Made by a program: the position numbers and the translations under genes | Notes under the pieces: generated by a model | The model's database searches: none | Seen by the model: only the letters and a program-made list of their open reading frames with translations | Told to the model about the DNA's origin: nothing | Origin: an uncultured Lentisphaeria bacterium | Lineage (GTDB): Bacteria; Verrucomicrobiota; Lentisphaeria; JABSQK01; CAJWLW01 | Reading direction: 5' to 3' | DNA length: 5,612 bases | NCBI GenBank assembly: GCA_913042885.1 | Contig: CAJWLW010000317.1 | Location: 1-5,612 of the forward strand | In this document: piece after piece, positions 1 to 5,612 of the stretch | Layout: each line of letters begins with the position of its first letter | How positions within the stretch are numbered: the stretch's first letter is position 1

Positions 1-2426
1 CGTGCGGCCGCGGTAAAGCGGCGCGGTGGTTTCTCGAGCGTCGGCAGTGCCGCCAGCCGCAACCCCTGCCACTCGACCAGCAGTCCCGGCGCTATCAGCG
101 TCACTGGAAAGTTGTGCTCGTGGGCGGCGTTCCGCAGCGCCTCATAGGCCTGGTTGTATGCGGTTGCCCACGGTGCATCGTCCGCTGCCTTGCGAATCAG
201 GTAATCGTCGCCGACCGCATCGAGATAGGTCTCATCGGCAGTTGTTTTGACGGGTACCATCAGGGAGGCAACCGGTAATTTGCTGCTGAGCGCGGAAACG
301 CCCTGATTACCGACCTTGGGTGCGACGCCGGCGATCACCACGTCATCGAGGCGCGTGACGCCCTGGGCGCGCAGGCCTTCGAACACGATGTTGCGTCCGA
401 CAAAACTGCTGCCGCCATTGATCAGCAGCGCCCGGCCCTGCGTCGATACTGCGGCGACGACGGGAAAATCGCCGGCATGGAAAACGGTCACGCCCTTGAG
501 GGTGTCTTTGCGGTTGTGCCACGCGGCCAACGCGCCGACGCAGATCGCCAGGGGCAGGACATAGGCAAGAACCCGGAGAATAGGCATCGTGCCAAAGCGC
601 CGCCAAAACGCGTACAGGTGCTTTTGCAGGGCGACCGCCCAGACGTTTGCCAGCAGAATTGCGAGCAGTGCCAGGTAGTACCCCAGCATCCAGCCGAGCG
701 ACGGTTTCGGTGTTGCCGGAAACGGGAAGAAGGAGACGGAAAAATGGGTCATCCAGAAAAACAGGTACCCGACGGTTGTCGCGGCTGCGCCCAGGGGCGC
801 CGCCAGCCATAAACCGATGATCGGCACCAGGCCGGCGAGCCCTGTCAGCATGCCGAGCTGCACCAGCACGCCGACTGCCGGAATGGCGATGAGATTGACG
901 AGGATTCCGGCCACAGGGAATTGCCCGAAGAACCAGGCGGACAGCGGAATCATCATGCCAAGCTGAATCGCCAGTTGCGCCAGGATGAAGAGCCGCAGCA
1001 ATCGTGGCACGCGATTGAGATCGATCCGCCAGAGCCAGGGGAATTTCTCGTTGAGCGACACTCCGGCGCGAAGACCCAGCCACAGCGCCGCGAGCAGGGC
1101 GGTAAACACGCGGCCGTCGACGAGAATGTCGAGCCGCAGACAACACAACATGAAAATGCCGATGAACCAGAGGATTGCGACGATCAGTGACATGCCGCGC
1201 AGCAGGCAGATCCAGCGCTCCAGCACCGGCGTGATCAGTACCAGCGACAGCACTGCCCCGAACGACAAGAGAAAGCTCGGTGCGAACAGAACGATCGGGT
1301 TGTCGATAAGAATTATGAACGACGACAGTGCCAGGCCGGCATACGTAGCGCGCCGCAGATTCATGTGCAGATATGCAAAAGCGATCAGTACGACGGAGTT
1401 CATGATCACCGCGCGTACCGTTGAGGGCCGGGCCCCGGTGAGCAGCGCGAACAGGATCAGAAATAGAATGAGCACCGGCACGAATGCAGCCGGCCGCAGC
1501 CCGGTGACCCGCAGCAGCGAATACAGCAGCAGCGAGATGATGCTGACGTGCAGCCCGGAAACCGCCAGGACGTGCCCGACGCCGGCATGTCGAAAGGCAT
1601 CGCGGACGTCGTTGCCGCGAAACTCGATATTATACATCGCTCGCCTGGCGCCCAAAGTCGTCACCGCTACCAGCCGGCTGCATGGTTCGCGGATGGTGCG
1701 CTTGCAGGTGATCAGGAATGCTTCTTTGGTCCGCAACGCCAGCTCGGTGAGCGGATTGCCGGCCGTACGCTCATCGATGACAACGGCATTTGGGCGGCAG
1801 CGCATCTGAGTCAGGACATCGCTTTGCAGCAGGAACGACTGAAAGTTGAATTCCCCGGGATTACGCAGGCGGCGGGCGGCAACAAAGCGGGTGTCTGCGG
1901 TAATTGTGTAGCCGTAGGCCGCGGGGTCCATCAGTGCTTCGAAATGTGCGATCTCCGTATCGTCTGCATCCGACCTGAGCGCGACGCGCAACTGGACGTT
2001 GCCGGGAGCCACGGATGTCCATTCGCCGTCGCCGACCTGAATTTCATCGACCCGCAGCCTCAGGTATCCCTGCGTTGCAGAGCGGAAGTCCGGTTCCGCG
2101 ACGACGCGGCCGCGCACCGTCAAATCCGTCCAATCGTCGAGTGTCCGCAGCGTCTGCGCCAGGCTGCCGGTTGCCGGCGGCCCGACGTTGATCATTGTGC
2201 GCCAGTACCCCAATGGCAATGCGAACATCGCAACTGCCAGCATTGTCACGGACCGGTGTCCCGGCTGCCAGCGGCGCTCGCGGCAGATGTAGTAGACGGT
2301 TAAACCAAATCCGGCCACGGCCGGCAGCAGCAGTATGCCCGCGGGAATCTCCCAGCGCAGGCAGACCGCCGCGACAATGCCGGCGATGAACGCCAGGCTG
2401 AGCGTGATGAACCGTGTCGCCATCAT
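1..2426 (-). CDS. comEC: ComEC/Rec2-family DNA internalisation channel, C-terminus cut by the window edge
   Basis: ComEC is the polytopic inner-membrane protein through which one DNA strand enters the cytoplasm during natural transformation. The frame is open for 808 codons from ATG 2426 to the left edge, so the protein is incomplete at its C-terminus. Order seen: hydrophobic segments at about residues 4-22, 29-46 and 60-77; a soluble DUF4131/OB-like region at about 95-230 with the family's NPGEFNF motif (189-195); then the multi-spanning competence domain at about 265-560 with the hallmark HVLAVSGLHV (285-294) and TGARPSTVRA (330-339). More membrane segments lie at about 578-598 and 615-634. 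A metallo-beta-lactamase-like region begins near 645. That last domain is degenerate: VFHAGDFPV (648-656) stands where LDVGQGDA is usual, LLINGG (667-672) where LLIDTG is usual, and AGVAPKVGNQG (699-709) where the HxHxDH ligands should be. The start at 2426 overlaps the upstream stop codon and has a GAGGA nine bases upstream; the adjacent ATG at 2423 is an alternative. The family call is firm; whether the gene serves active transformation is unknown. Confidence 0.95.
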   Translation of the reverse strand, partial: MMATRFITLSLAFIAGIVAAVCLRWEIPAGILLLPAVAGFGLTVYYICRERRWQPGHRSVTMLAVAMFALPLGYWRTMINVGPPATGSLAQTLRTLDDWTDLTVRGRVVAEPDFRSATQGYLRLRVDEIQVGDGEWTSVAPGNVQLRVALRSDADDTEIAHFEALMDPAAYGYTITADTRFVAARRLRNPGEFNFQSFLLQSDVLTQMRCRPNAVVIDERTAGNPLTELALRTKEAFLITCKRTIREPCSRLVAVTTLGARRAMYNIEFRGNDVRDAFRHAGVGHVLAVSGLHVSIISLLLYSLLRVTGLRPAAFVPVLILFLILFALLTGARPSTVRAVIMNSVVLIAFAYLHMNLRRATYAGLALSSFIILIDNPIVLFAPSFLLSFGAVLSLVLITPVLERWICLLRGMSLIVAILWFIGIFMLCCLRLDILVDGRVFTALLAALWLGLRAGVSLNEKFPWLWRIDLNRVPRLLRLFILAQLAIQLGMMIPLSAWFFGQFPVAGILVNLIAIPAVGVLVQLGMLTGLAGLVPIIGLWLAAPLGAAATTVGYLFFWMTHFSVSFFPFPATPKPSLGWMLGYYLALLAILLANVWAVALQKHLYAFWRRFGTMPILRVLAYVLPLAICVGALAAWHNRKDTLKGVTVFHAGDFPVVAAVSTQGRALLINGGSSFVGRNIVFEGLRAQGVTRLDDVVIAGVAPKVGNQGVSALSSKLPVASLMVPVKTTADETYLDAVGDDYLIRKAADDAPWATAYNQAYEALRNAAHEHNFPVTLIAPGLLVEWQGLRLAALPTLEKPPRRFTAAA
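2423..2426 (-). other. ATGA stop/start overlap coupling the DHH gene to comEC
   Basis: On the minus strand the four bases ATGA hold the ATG of comEC (2426-2424) and the TGA stop of the upstream DHH gene (2425-2423). Such overlaps normally mean co-transcription and termination-reinitiation coupling, so the two proteins are probably made together. The ATG is followed at once by a second in-frame ATG (2423-2421), so the true first residue could be either. Confidence 0.85.
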
Positions 2427-4411
2427 AGGGTGTCGTCCTCGGCCTGGTCCAGCTTCTCTACCCGGATATGCGGAAAGAAGTTCTCGTTGCCCTTTAGGAT
2501 TGCCTCCGGACGATAGGCCGGGTTGAGCATAATCAGCAGCAGCCCCACAAGGATCGCTGCGGCAGTGAGAAGCAGGATTCGGCGACCGCCGCGATGGAGC
2601 GGTGACGGTCTGTTTCCCGACAGGTCCCGCGGGCGTCCCGTCCGGAAGCCGACTGCGGTGAGGCGGCAACTCAGGTAGGAGACGAACCCCTTGAATGTCG
2701 TTCCATTGACTCGACCGAGAATGGCGTGGGGATAATGCTCGTTGTCTTCCGGCCGGCAAACGGCGGCACCCGCGTGTCCGCCGTCGCCCGGGCGGCCGAT
2801 CTGCGGCATGAGCGCCCCGAGATTCAGTGACAAGTCCGCCTGATTGAGTCGGCGTCCTACCATCAGACTGGAGCCGAAGCAGTAGAAGATATAGTCGGCC
2901 TCGGGGTATTTGCGGGCGAAGAAATCTACGGCTTTACCGACCGGGATCCGCGGTTGCCCGGGTTCTGTGCGAGCCGCCATAGCCATGAGGATTTTGAGGT
3001 TGCCGCTGGCGCCAATCCGGTCGCCGTCGGTCGGGGCCAGCGCGTCGCTGCCGGGGCCCAGCGCCCGGCCACCGACCAGGGCGGTGCTGTCGTCGGGCCG
3101 AGCCGCTTCGACCAGATAGACGTGCTGTTGCATGGTCGCCTCGTGGGCCTGATAATACGCTGTCAACTCGGCAATCAACTCGGTCCAGCCGGCATTCTGC
3201 AACTGTTCGACCAAATCGTTTTCCGGCAGGGACTGCCACATCACCTGCGCCAGTTGTACCTTGCAGACACCGCCCTTGATCAGGTCGGTCAACATCCGGC
3301 CGAGCTCGTTGCGGTCGGTGACGAAGTCCTCACTGTGTGCGGCGCGGCGGAGTTGTCGCACGCCTTCGGTGTCCCAGGGTTGCCCGGCGATGGTATTTTC
3401 GTAGACCATGTCGGTGCCGCATTTCAGGTCGTCTGATTCGAGCTCGTCGCCCTCCAGCGGACCGCTCAGGTGGAGGTCGCCGAGCAGTCCCTCGTTGACC
3501 AGGGCCTGGAGCATTGTCAACTGCTCACGGGTATACGGATGGTGGTCTTCGAAACGCTCGATGAGGATACCCCGGGCATGTAGATAGCGAACGTCGTGTT
3601 CGAAGTCCGGCAGCGCCCCGATCGGCAGGTCGGCGAGCAGGACGTCCGACGGCCCGTACTTCGCCAGGTGCACGATACCTTCGTGGTAGTTGTTGAAGAC
3701 GTACTGGTAGTCCAGGCCGTAGAGGAAGGACTCGTCATTGGCTTTGGCACGGCCACGCAGCCAGTGGGTGTACATCACTGCGCTGCCGACAGTGTCCAGG
3801 TCGCCGCCGGTCTCGTGCATGTCGCGGATTGTCTCGAGCAGCGGCAGCAGGCTGAAACCATCGGGCGACAGCTGGCGAATGATCTCCCGTGCCTCCTGTT
3901 CCGAGGGCCATTCACGGTCGCCCGGCATCAGCCGTTGGCGCAGGTCGTTGATGACCGCGAACACTGGGCCCAGTTTCTCGCCGGCGGTGACCTCGAGCTG
4001 GGTTGCCCGGCGCAGCCGCGCGTGGGCGGTGAACGGAATACCGAACCTCGAATAATCGTCAAAGATCCGTGCCTCGCTAAAAGTTGCGGTGTCCTCGTCG
4101 TTGACCGGGTTGTCCTCGAAGCAACTTTTCATGAAGCGGCTGATGATAAACATCTGCAGCGCCTCGATACAGGCATCGGGCTCGGCGTGTTGGAGGAGGC
4201 GACGCAGGACCAGCCCTTCACGGCGTGGAACCCGAAAGACGCCGTCACGCCATTCGACGGGGAATGAAGTCAAGCTGGAAAACTGTTCGACCGCATCGAC
4301 GAAGGTGCCGCCCCAGCCATGAATCACGATCAGTTTGCGTTGTGCGTAGTCCATCCGCGAATTGGGTAGCCGGAACTCTGCGTCCGTTATAGCTGGTTGA
4401 ACTGCCGGCAT
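2423..4411 (-). CDS. DHH/DHHA1-type phosphoesterase with unrecognised N-terminal region and C-terminal membrane anchor
   Basis: A 662-residue protein that I assign by motifs to the DHH phosphoesterase superfamily (RecJ, NrnA, GdpP, family II pyrophosphatase). These are metal-dependent enzymes that cleave phosphodiester or phosphoanhydride bonds in DNA, oligonucleotides or cyclic dinucleotides. Order: residues 1-190, no fold recognised; motif I GGDLDTVGSA (202-211, metal-type Asp204 and Asp206); motif II Asp261 in VLLADLP; the signature Asp289-His290-His291 in FEDHHPYT; CGTDMVYE (331-338), resembling the STxExVY segment of NrnA-like enzymes; SEDF (360-363), a possible later acidic site. After a linker comes a DHHA1-like domain (about 465-555) ending in GDGGHAGAA (542-550), the substrate-binding glycine/His motif. 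RRILLLTAAAILVGLLLIML (610-629) is one membrane helix preceded by arginines, so the catalytic part should be cytoplasmic with about 33 residues outside. The His of motif I is one position out of register (His199). ATG 4411 is the first start after an in-frame TAG; Met20 (4354) is an alternative, and neither has a clear Shine-Dalgarno. The substrate is unknown. The gene is translationally coupled to comEC. Confidence 0.82.
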   Translation of the reverse strand: MPAVQPAITDAEFRLPNSRMDYAQRKLIVIHGWGGTFVDAVEQFSSLTSFPVEWRDGVFRVPRREGLVLRRLLQHAEPDACIEALQMFIISRFMKSCFEDNPVNDEDTATFSEARIFDDYSRFGIPFTAHARLRRATQLEVTAGEKLGPVFAVINDLRQRLMPGDREWPSEQEAREIIRQLSPDGFSLLPLLETIRDMHETGGDLDTVGSAVMYTHWLRGRAKANDESFLYGLDYQYVFNNYHEGIVHLAKYGPSDVLLADLPIGALPDFEHDVRYLHARGILIERFEDHHPYTREQLTMLQALVNEGLLGDLHLSGPLEGDELESDDLKCGTDMVYENTIAGQPWDTEGVRQLRRAAHSEDFVTDRNELGRMLTDLIKGGVCKVQLAQVMWQSLPENDLVEQLQNAGWTELIAELTAYYQAHEATMQQHVYLVEAARPDDSTALVGGRALGPGSDALAPTDGDRIGASGNLKILMAMAARTEPGQPRIPVGKAVDFFARKYPEADYIFYCFGSSLMVGRRLNQADLSLNLGALMPQIGRPGDGGHAGAAVCRPEDNEHYPHAILGRVNGTTFKGFVSYLSCRLTAVGFRTGRPRDLSGNRPSPLHRGGRRILLLTAAAILVGLLLIMLNPAYRPEAILKGNENFFPHIRVEKLDQAEDDTL
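2436..2440 (-). promoter_or_regulatory. Ribosome binding site of comEC inside the DHH gene
   Basis: Reading the minus strand, GAGGA lies in the last codons of the DHH gene, nine bases before ATG 2426 and twelve before ATG 2423. The spacing favours the start at 2426, which is the one that overlaps the upstream stop. Confidence 0.55.
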
Positions 4412-4424
4412 CGGCGCGTACTAT
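4397..4424 (+). promoter_or_regulatory. Candidate sigma70-type promoter for ridA
   Basis: TTGAAC (4397-4402) and TACTAT (4419-4424) are separated by 16 bases, close to the usual sigma70 spacing, and would start transcription about 40-45 bases before the ridA ATG. The -35 half would lie inside the first codons of the divergent DHH gene if that gene starts at 4411. The same AT-rich patch reads TATAGT on the minus strand and could be a -10 for the DHH-comEC pair, but I find no good matching -35 for it. Based on sequence resemblance only. Confidence 0.3.
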
Positions 4425-4463
4425 AACCCCGTCTTTTGTCGTAACATGATCGACTGCCAACCG

Positions 4464-4469
4464 AGAGGA
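4464..4469 (+). promoter_or_regulatory. Ribosome binding site of ridA
   Basis: AGAGGA lies six bases before the ATG at 4476. It is a good Shine-Dalgarno match at normal spacing and fixes the ridA start. Confidence 0.75.
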
Positions 4470-4475
4470 TAACCT

Positions 4476-4865
4476 ATGCCAATTGCACGAAGTGTTACCA
4501 CCGACCAGGCGCCGGCGGCTATCGGACCGTATTCCCAGGCCGTGATAGCCGGAGGTTTTGTTTTTGCCTCTGGCCAGATTCCGCTCGACCCCGCCACTGG
4601 CGAGATCGTCGGTGACAGTATTCGCCCGCAGGCCGAGCGTGTGTTCGACAACCTGGCGGCTGTGCTCGCCGCCGCCGGCAGCAGCCTCGACCGTGCCGTC
4701 AAGGCGGAAGTATTCCTCACGGACATAAACGACTTTGCCGTCCTCAACGAGGTTTACGCCGAGCGCTTTTCCAGCGACCCCCTGCCAGCGCGTCAGGCGA
4801 TCGAAGCGTCGCGCCTGCCCAAGGACGCCCTGGTAGAGATCTCCTGCATTGCCGTCTGCGGCTGA
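4476..4865 (+). CDS. ridA: RidA (YjgF/YER057c/UK114) family enamine/imine deaminase
   Basis: A complete 129-residue protein, the usual size for this small trimeric cytosolic family. RidA hydrolyses reactive enamine/imine intermediates, such as 2-aminoacrylate released by PLP-dependent dehydratases, to 2-oxoacids and ammonia, protecting PLP enzymes from damage. The sequence matches the family end to end: APAAIGPYSQA (12-22), FASGQIPLDPATGE (30-43), the central DNLAAVLAAAG helix (58-68), VFLTDINDFAVLN (79-91) and the signature PARQAIEASRLPKDALVEI (104-122). The arginine that binds the substrate carboxylate (Arg105 in E. coli) is Arg106 here, and the catalytic-site glutamate (Glu120 in E. coli) is Glu121. 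The position of E. coli Cys107 is Ala108; this cysteine is not needed for deaminase activity in the family. The start is supported by a well-placed ribosome binding site. The gene stands alone on its strand, divergent from the DHH-comEC pair and convergent with the hydrolase gene. Confidence 0.95.
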   Translation: MPIARSVTTDQAPAAIGPYSQAVIAGGFVFASGQIPLDPATGEIVGDSIRPQAERVFDNLAAVLAAAGSSLDRAVKAEVFLTDINDFAVLNEVYAERFSSDPLPARQAIEASRLPKDALVEISCIAVCG

Positions 4866-4870
4866 TCAGC
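4861..4870. repeat. 10-bp perfect palindrome at the stop/stop junction
   Basis: GCTGATCAGC reads the same on both strands and is centred exactly where the two convergent genes meet: TGA (4863-4865) ends ridA and its mirror TCA (4866-4868) is the stop of the hydrolase gene. Part of the symmetry follows from two TGA stops abutting. The outer GC pairs extend it, but there is no loop and no strong T-tract, so it is unlikely to be an intrinsic terminator. Confidence 0.6.
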
Positions 4871-5612
4871 GGAAGCTCTTCTTCTCGTCTGCCGTCGCCC
4901 AGTCGCGGAAGATGCGCAGCAGGCGAGGCCGCACCTTTTCATGGTAGACAGTCATGCCGTCGCAGTGGCGGCCACCTTTGATCGTCCAGATCTGCTTTGG
5001 CTCCTTTGCCTTGTCGAAAAGCTGCTTGCCGTGCTTGTACGGCACGACACGGTCGGCGGTACCATGTATCACGATGAGCGGCACCCCGAGCTTGCCAACG
5101 ACGGCATCCGGACTGTAGGCGTCGCTGACAGCGGCCTTGCCGATCGAACCGGATGAGGCGGCCAGGTGGTCCGTCGCTATTTCCCCGTACGATGCGAAGG
5201 GCGCCTCTGCAACAATGCCGAGGATCCCGTCGAATTTCTCGCGGCCGACGACGGCGATGGCGTTTGCCGCACCGAGGCTCTGGCCGATCACGATGATCTT
5301 TTCAGGATTGACATCGTCGCGTTGCTGGACGTAACGGACCGCTGCAACACAGTCCTCGTAGACGCCTTTGCGGTCCGGTGTGCCGGCCGACCGGCCGTAA
5401 CCGCGATAGTCGAACACGAACACGTTGAACCCCTCGTCGGCGATCCACCCGACGTAGCGGTAGTGAGACGTCATGTTCTGGGCGTTGCCGTGAAAGTGGA
5501 TGACCGTGCCGCGCGGTTCGTACGTTGCCGGGATGAACCAGCCGGTGAGCATCGTGCCGTCGGCACTGGCGAAAGCAACGTCCTCATAGTCGAGGTCATC
5601 CTTGTCCGGGGT
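4866..5612 (-). CDS. Alpha/beta-fold serine hydrolase (BEM46/YfhR-like), 5' end beyond the window
   Basis: The minus-strand frame is open from the right edge to the stop at 4866, giving 248 visible residues. The Met encoded at 5552 is internal: the 20 codons before it are open and read as family sequence (LDYEDVAFASADGT leading into MLTGWFIPA), so the true start lies outside. The fold is a single-domain alpha/beta hydrolase of the BEM46/YfhR/ABHD13 type. Counting visible residues, features are the oxyanion-region motif HFHGNAQN (39-46), FDYRGYGRS (67-75), the nucleophile elbow GQSLGA with Ser112 (110-115), the acid Asp187 in HGTADRVVP (183-191) and the catalytic His216 in GGRHCD (213-218). 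The full triad is present, so the enzyme should be active on an ester, thioester or amide. The substrate cannot be told from sequence. No signal peptide or anchor can be judged because the N-terminus is missing. It converges on ridA with no spacer and shows no functional link to it. Confidence 0.93.
   Translation of the reverse strand, partial: TPDKDDLDYEDVAFASADGTMLTGWFIPATYEPRGTVIHFHGNAQNMTSHYRYVGWIADEGFNVFVFDYRGYGRSAGTPDRKGVYEDCVAAVRYVQQRDDVNPEKIIVIGQSLGAANAIAVVGREKFDGILGIVAEAPFASYGEIATDHLAASSGSIGKAAVSDAYSPDAVVGKLGVPLIVIHGTADRVVPYKHGKQLFDKAKEPKQIWTIKGGRHCDGMTVYHEKVRPRLLRIFRDWATADEKKSFR

Noticed and set aside
343..1146. A 267-codon minus-strand open frame within the comEC region
   Set aside because: It is in a different frame from comEC, gives an Arg-rich low-complexity product with no family features, and the comEC frame across the same bases carries recognisable motifs and membrane segments.
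985..2303. Long plus-strand open frames (985-1809 and 1548-2303) opposite comEC
   Set aside because: Antisense to well-supported comEC coding sequence, with Ser/Arg-rich or Gln/Arg-rich products typical of GC-rich shadow frames and no recognisable domain.
3596..4267. A 223-codon plus-strand open frame opposite the DHH gene
   Set aside because: It lies antisense to the part encoding the DHH motifs and its product resembles no family; explained by high GC at third codon positions.
4300..4340. An HGWGG motif near the DHH protein N-terminus, suggesting an alpha/beta hydrolase domain
   Set aside because: The motif resembles the hydrolase oxyanion strand, but no GxSxG elbow or Asp/His partners follow at proper spacing, and the downstream sequence is DHH-type.
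4861..4885. An intrinsic terminator at the ridA/hydrolase junction
   Set aside because: The palindrome has no loop and would form only a three-base-pair stem around a GATC loop; the following TCTTCTTCTC is not a real T-tract.
4866..5552. Taking the hydrolase as a complete 228-residue protein starting at 5552
   Set aside because: The frame stays open for 20 more codons to the window edge and those codons read as typical family sequence, so the start is outside.
1..5612. CRISPR arrays, insertion sequences, tRNA/rRNA genes or long direct repeats
   Set aside because: None seen. Apart from the 64-bp divergent spacer, the window is filled by four coding frames.

Overview
This is a GC-rich bacterial chromosomal window with four protein-coding genes packed almost end to end. 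Nothing in it looks mobile: I see no insertion sequence, CRISPR array, tRNA/rRNA or integration site. The phylum cannot be fixed from the sequence alone. The genes are ordinary Gram-negative-type housekeeping and accessory families, and a Gram-negative with a full ComEC fits best. The form of the ComEC motif at residues 330-339 (TGARPSTVRA) differs from what I would expect of a typical gammaproteobacterial ComEC. That is only a weak hint towards another lineage, for example the PVC group.

Layout. From 4411 down to the left edge, two minus-strand genes form a translationally coupled pair. The first (2423-4411) encodes a 662-residue DHH/DHHA1-type phosphoesterase with a long unrecognised N-terminal region and a single C-terminal membrane anchor. 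Its stop codon overlaps the start of comEC (ATGA), which runs off the left edge with its last part missing. A 64-bp divergent spacer (4412-4475) separates this pair from ridA (4476-4865, plus strand), which encodes a complete enamine/imine deaminase. ridA then meets, stop codon against stop codon with no spacer, a minus-strand alpha/beta hydrolase gene (4866 to the right edge) whose 5' end lies outside the window.

How they may work together. The only pair with a sequence-supported functional link is the DHH protein and ComEC. ComEC is the inner-membrane channel that takes up single-stranded DNA during natural transformation. Its C-terminal metallo-beta-lactamase-like domain, thought to degrade the non-transported strand, is present here in outline. 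However, the metal-binding HxHxDH motif is gone and the LDVGQGD-type motif is degraded. A coupled, membrane-anchored DHH-family phosphoesterase next to a ComEC that looks nuclease-dead is the most interesting feature. The DHH protein could supply the nuclease step or process the incoming strand or nucleotides. This is inference from context and motifs. RidA and the hydrolase look like unrelated neighbours.
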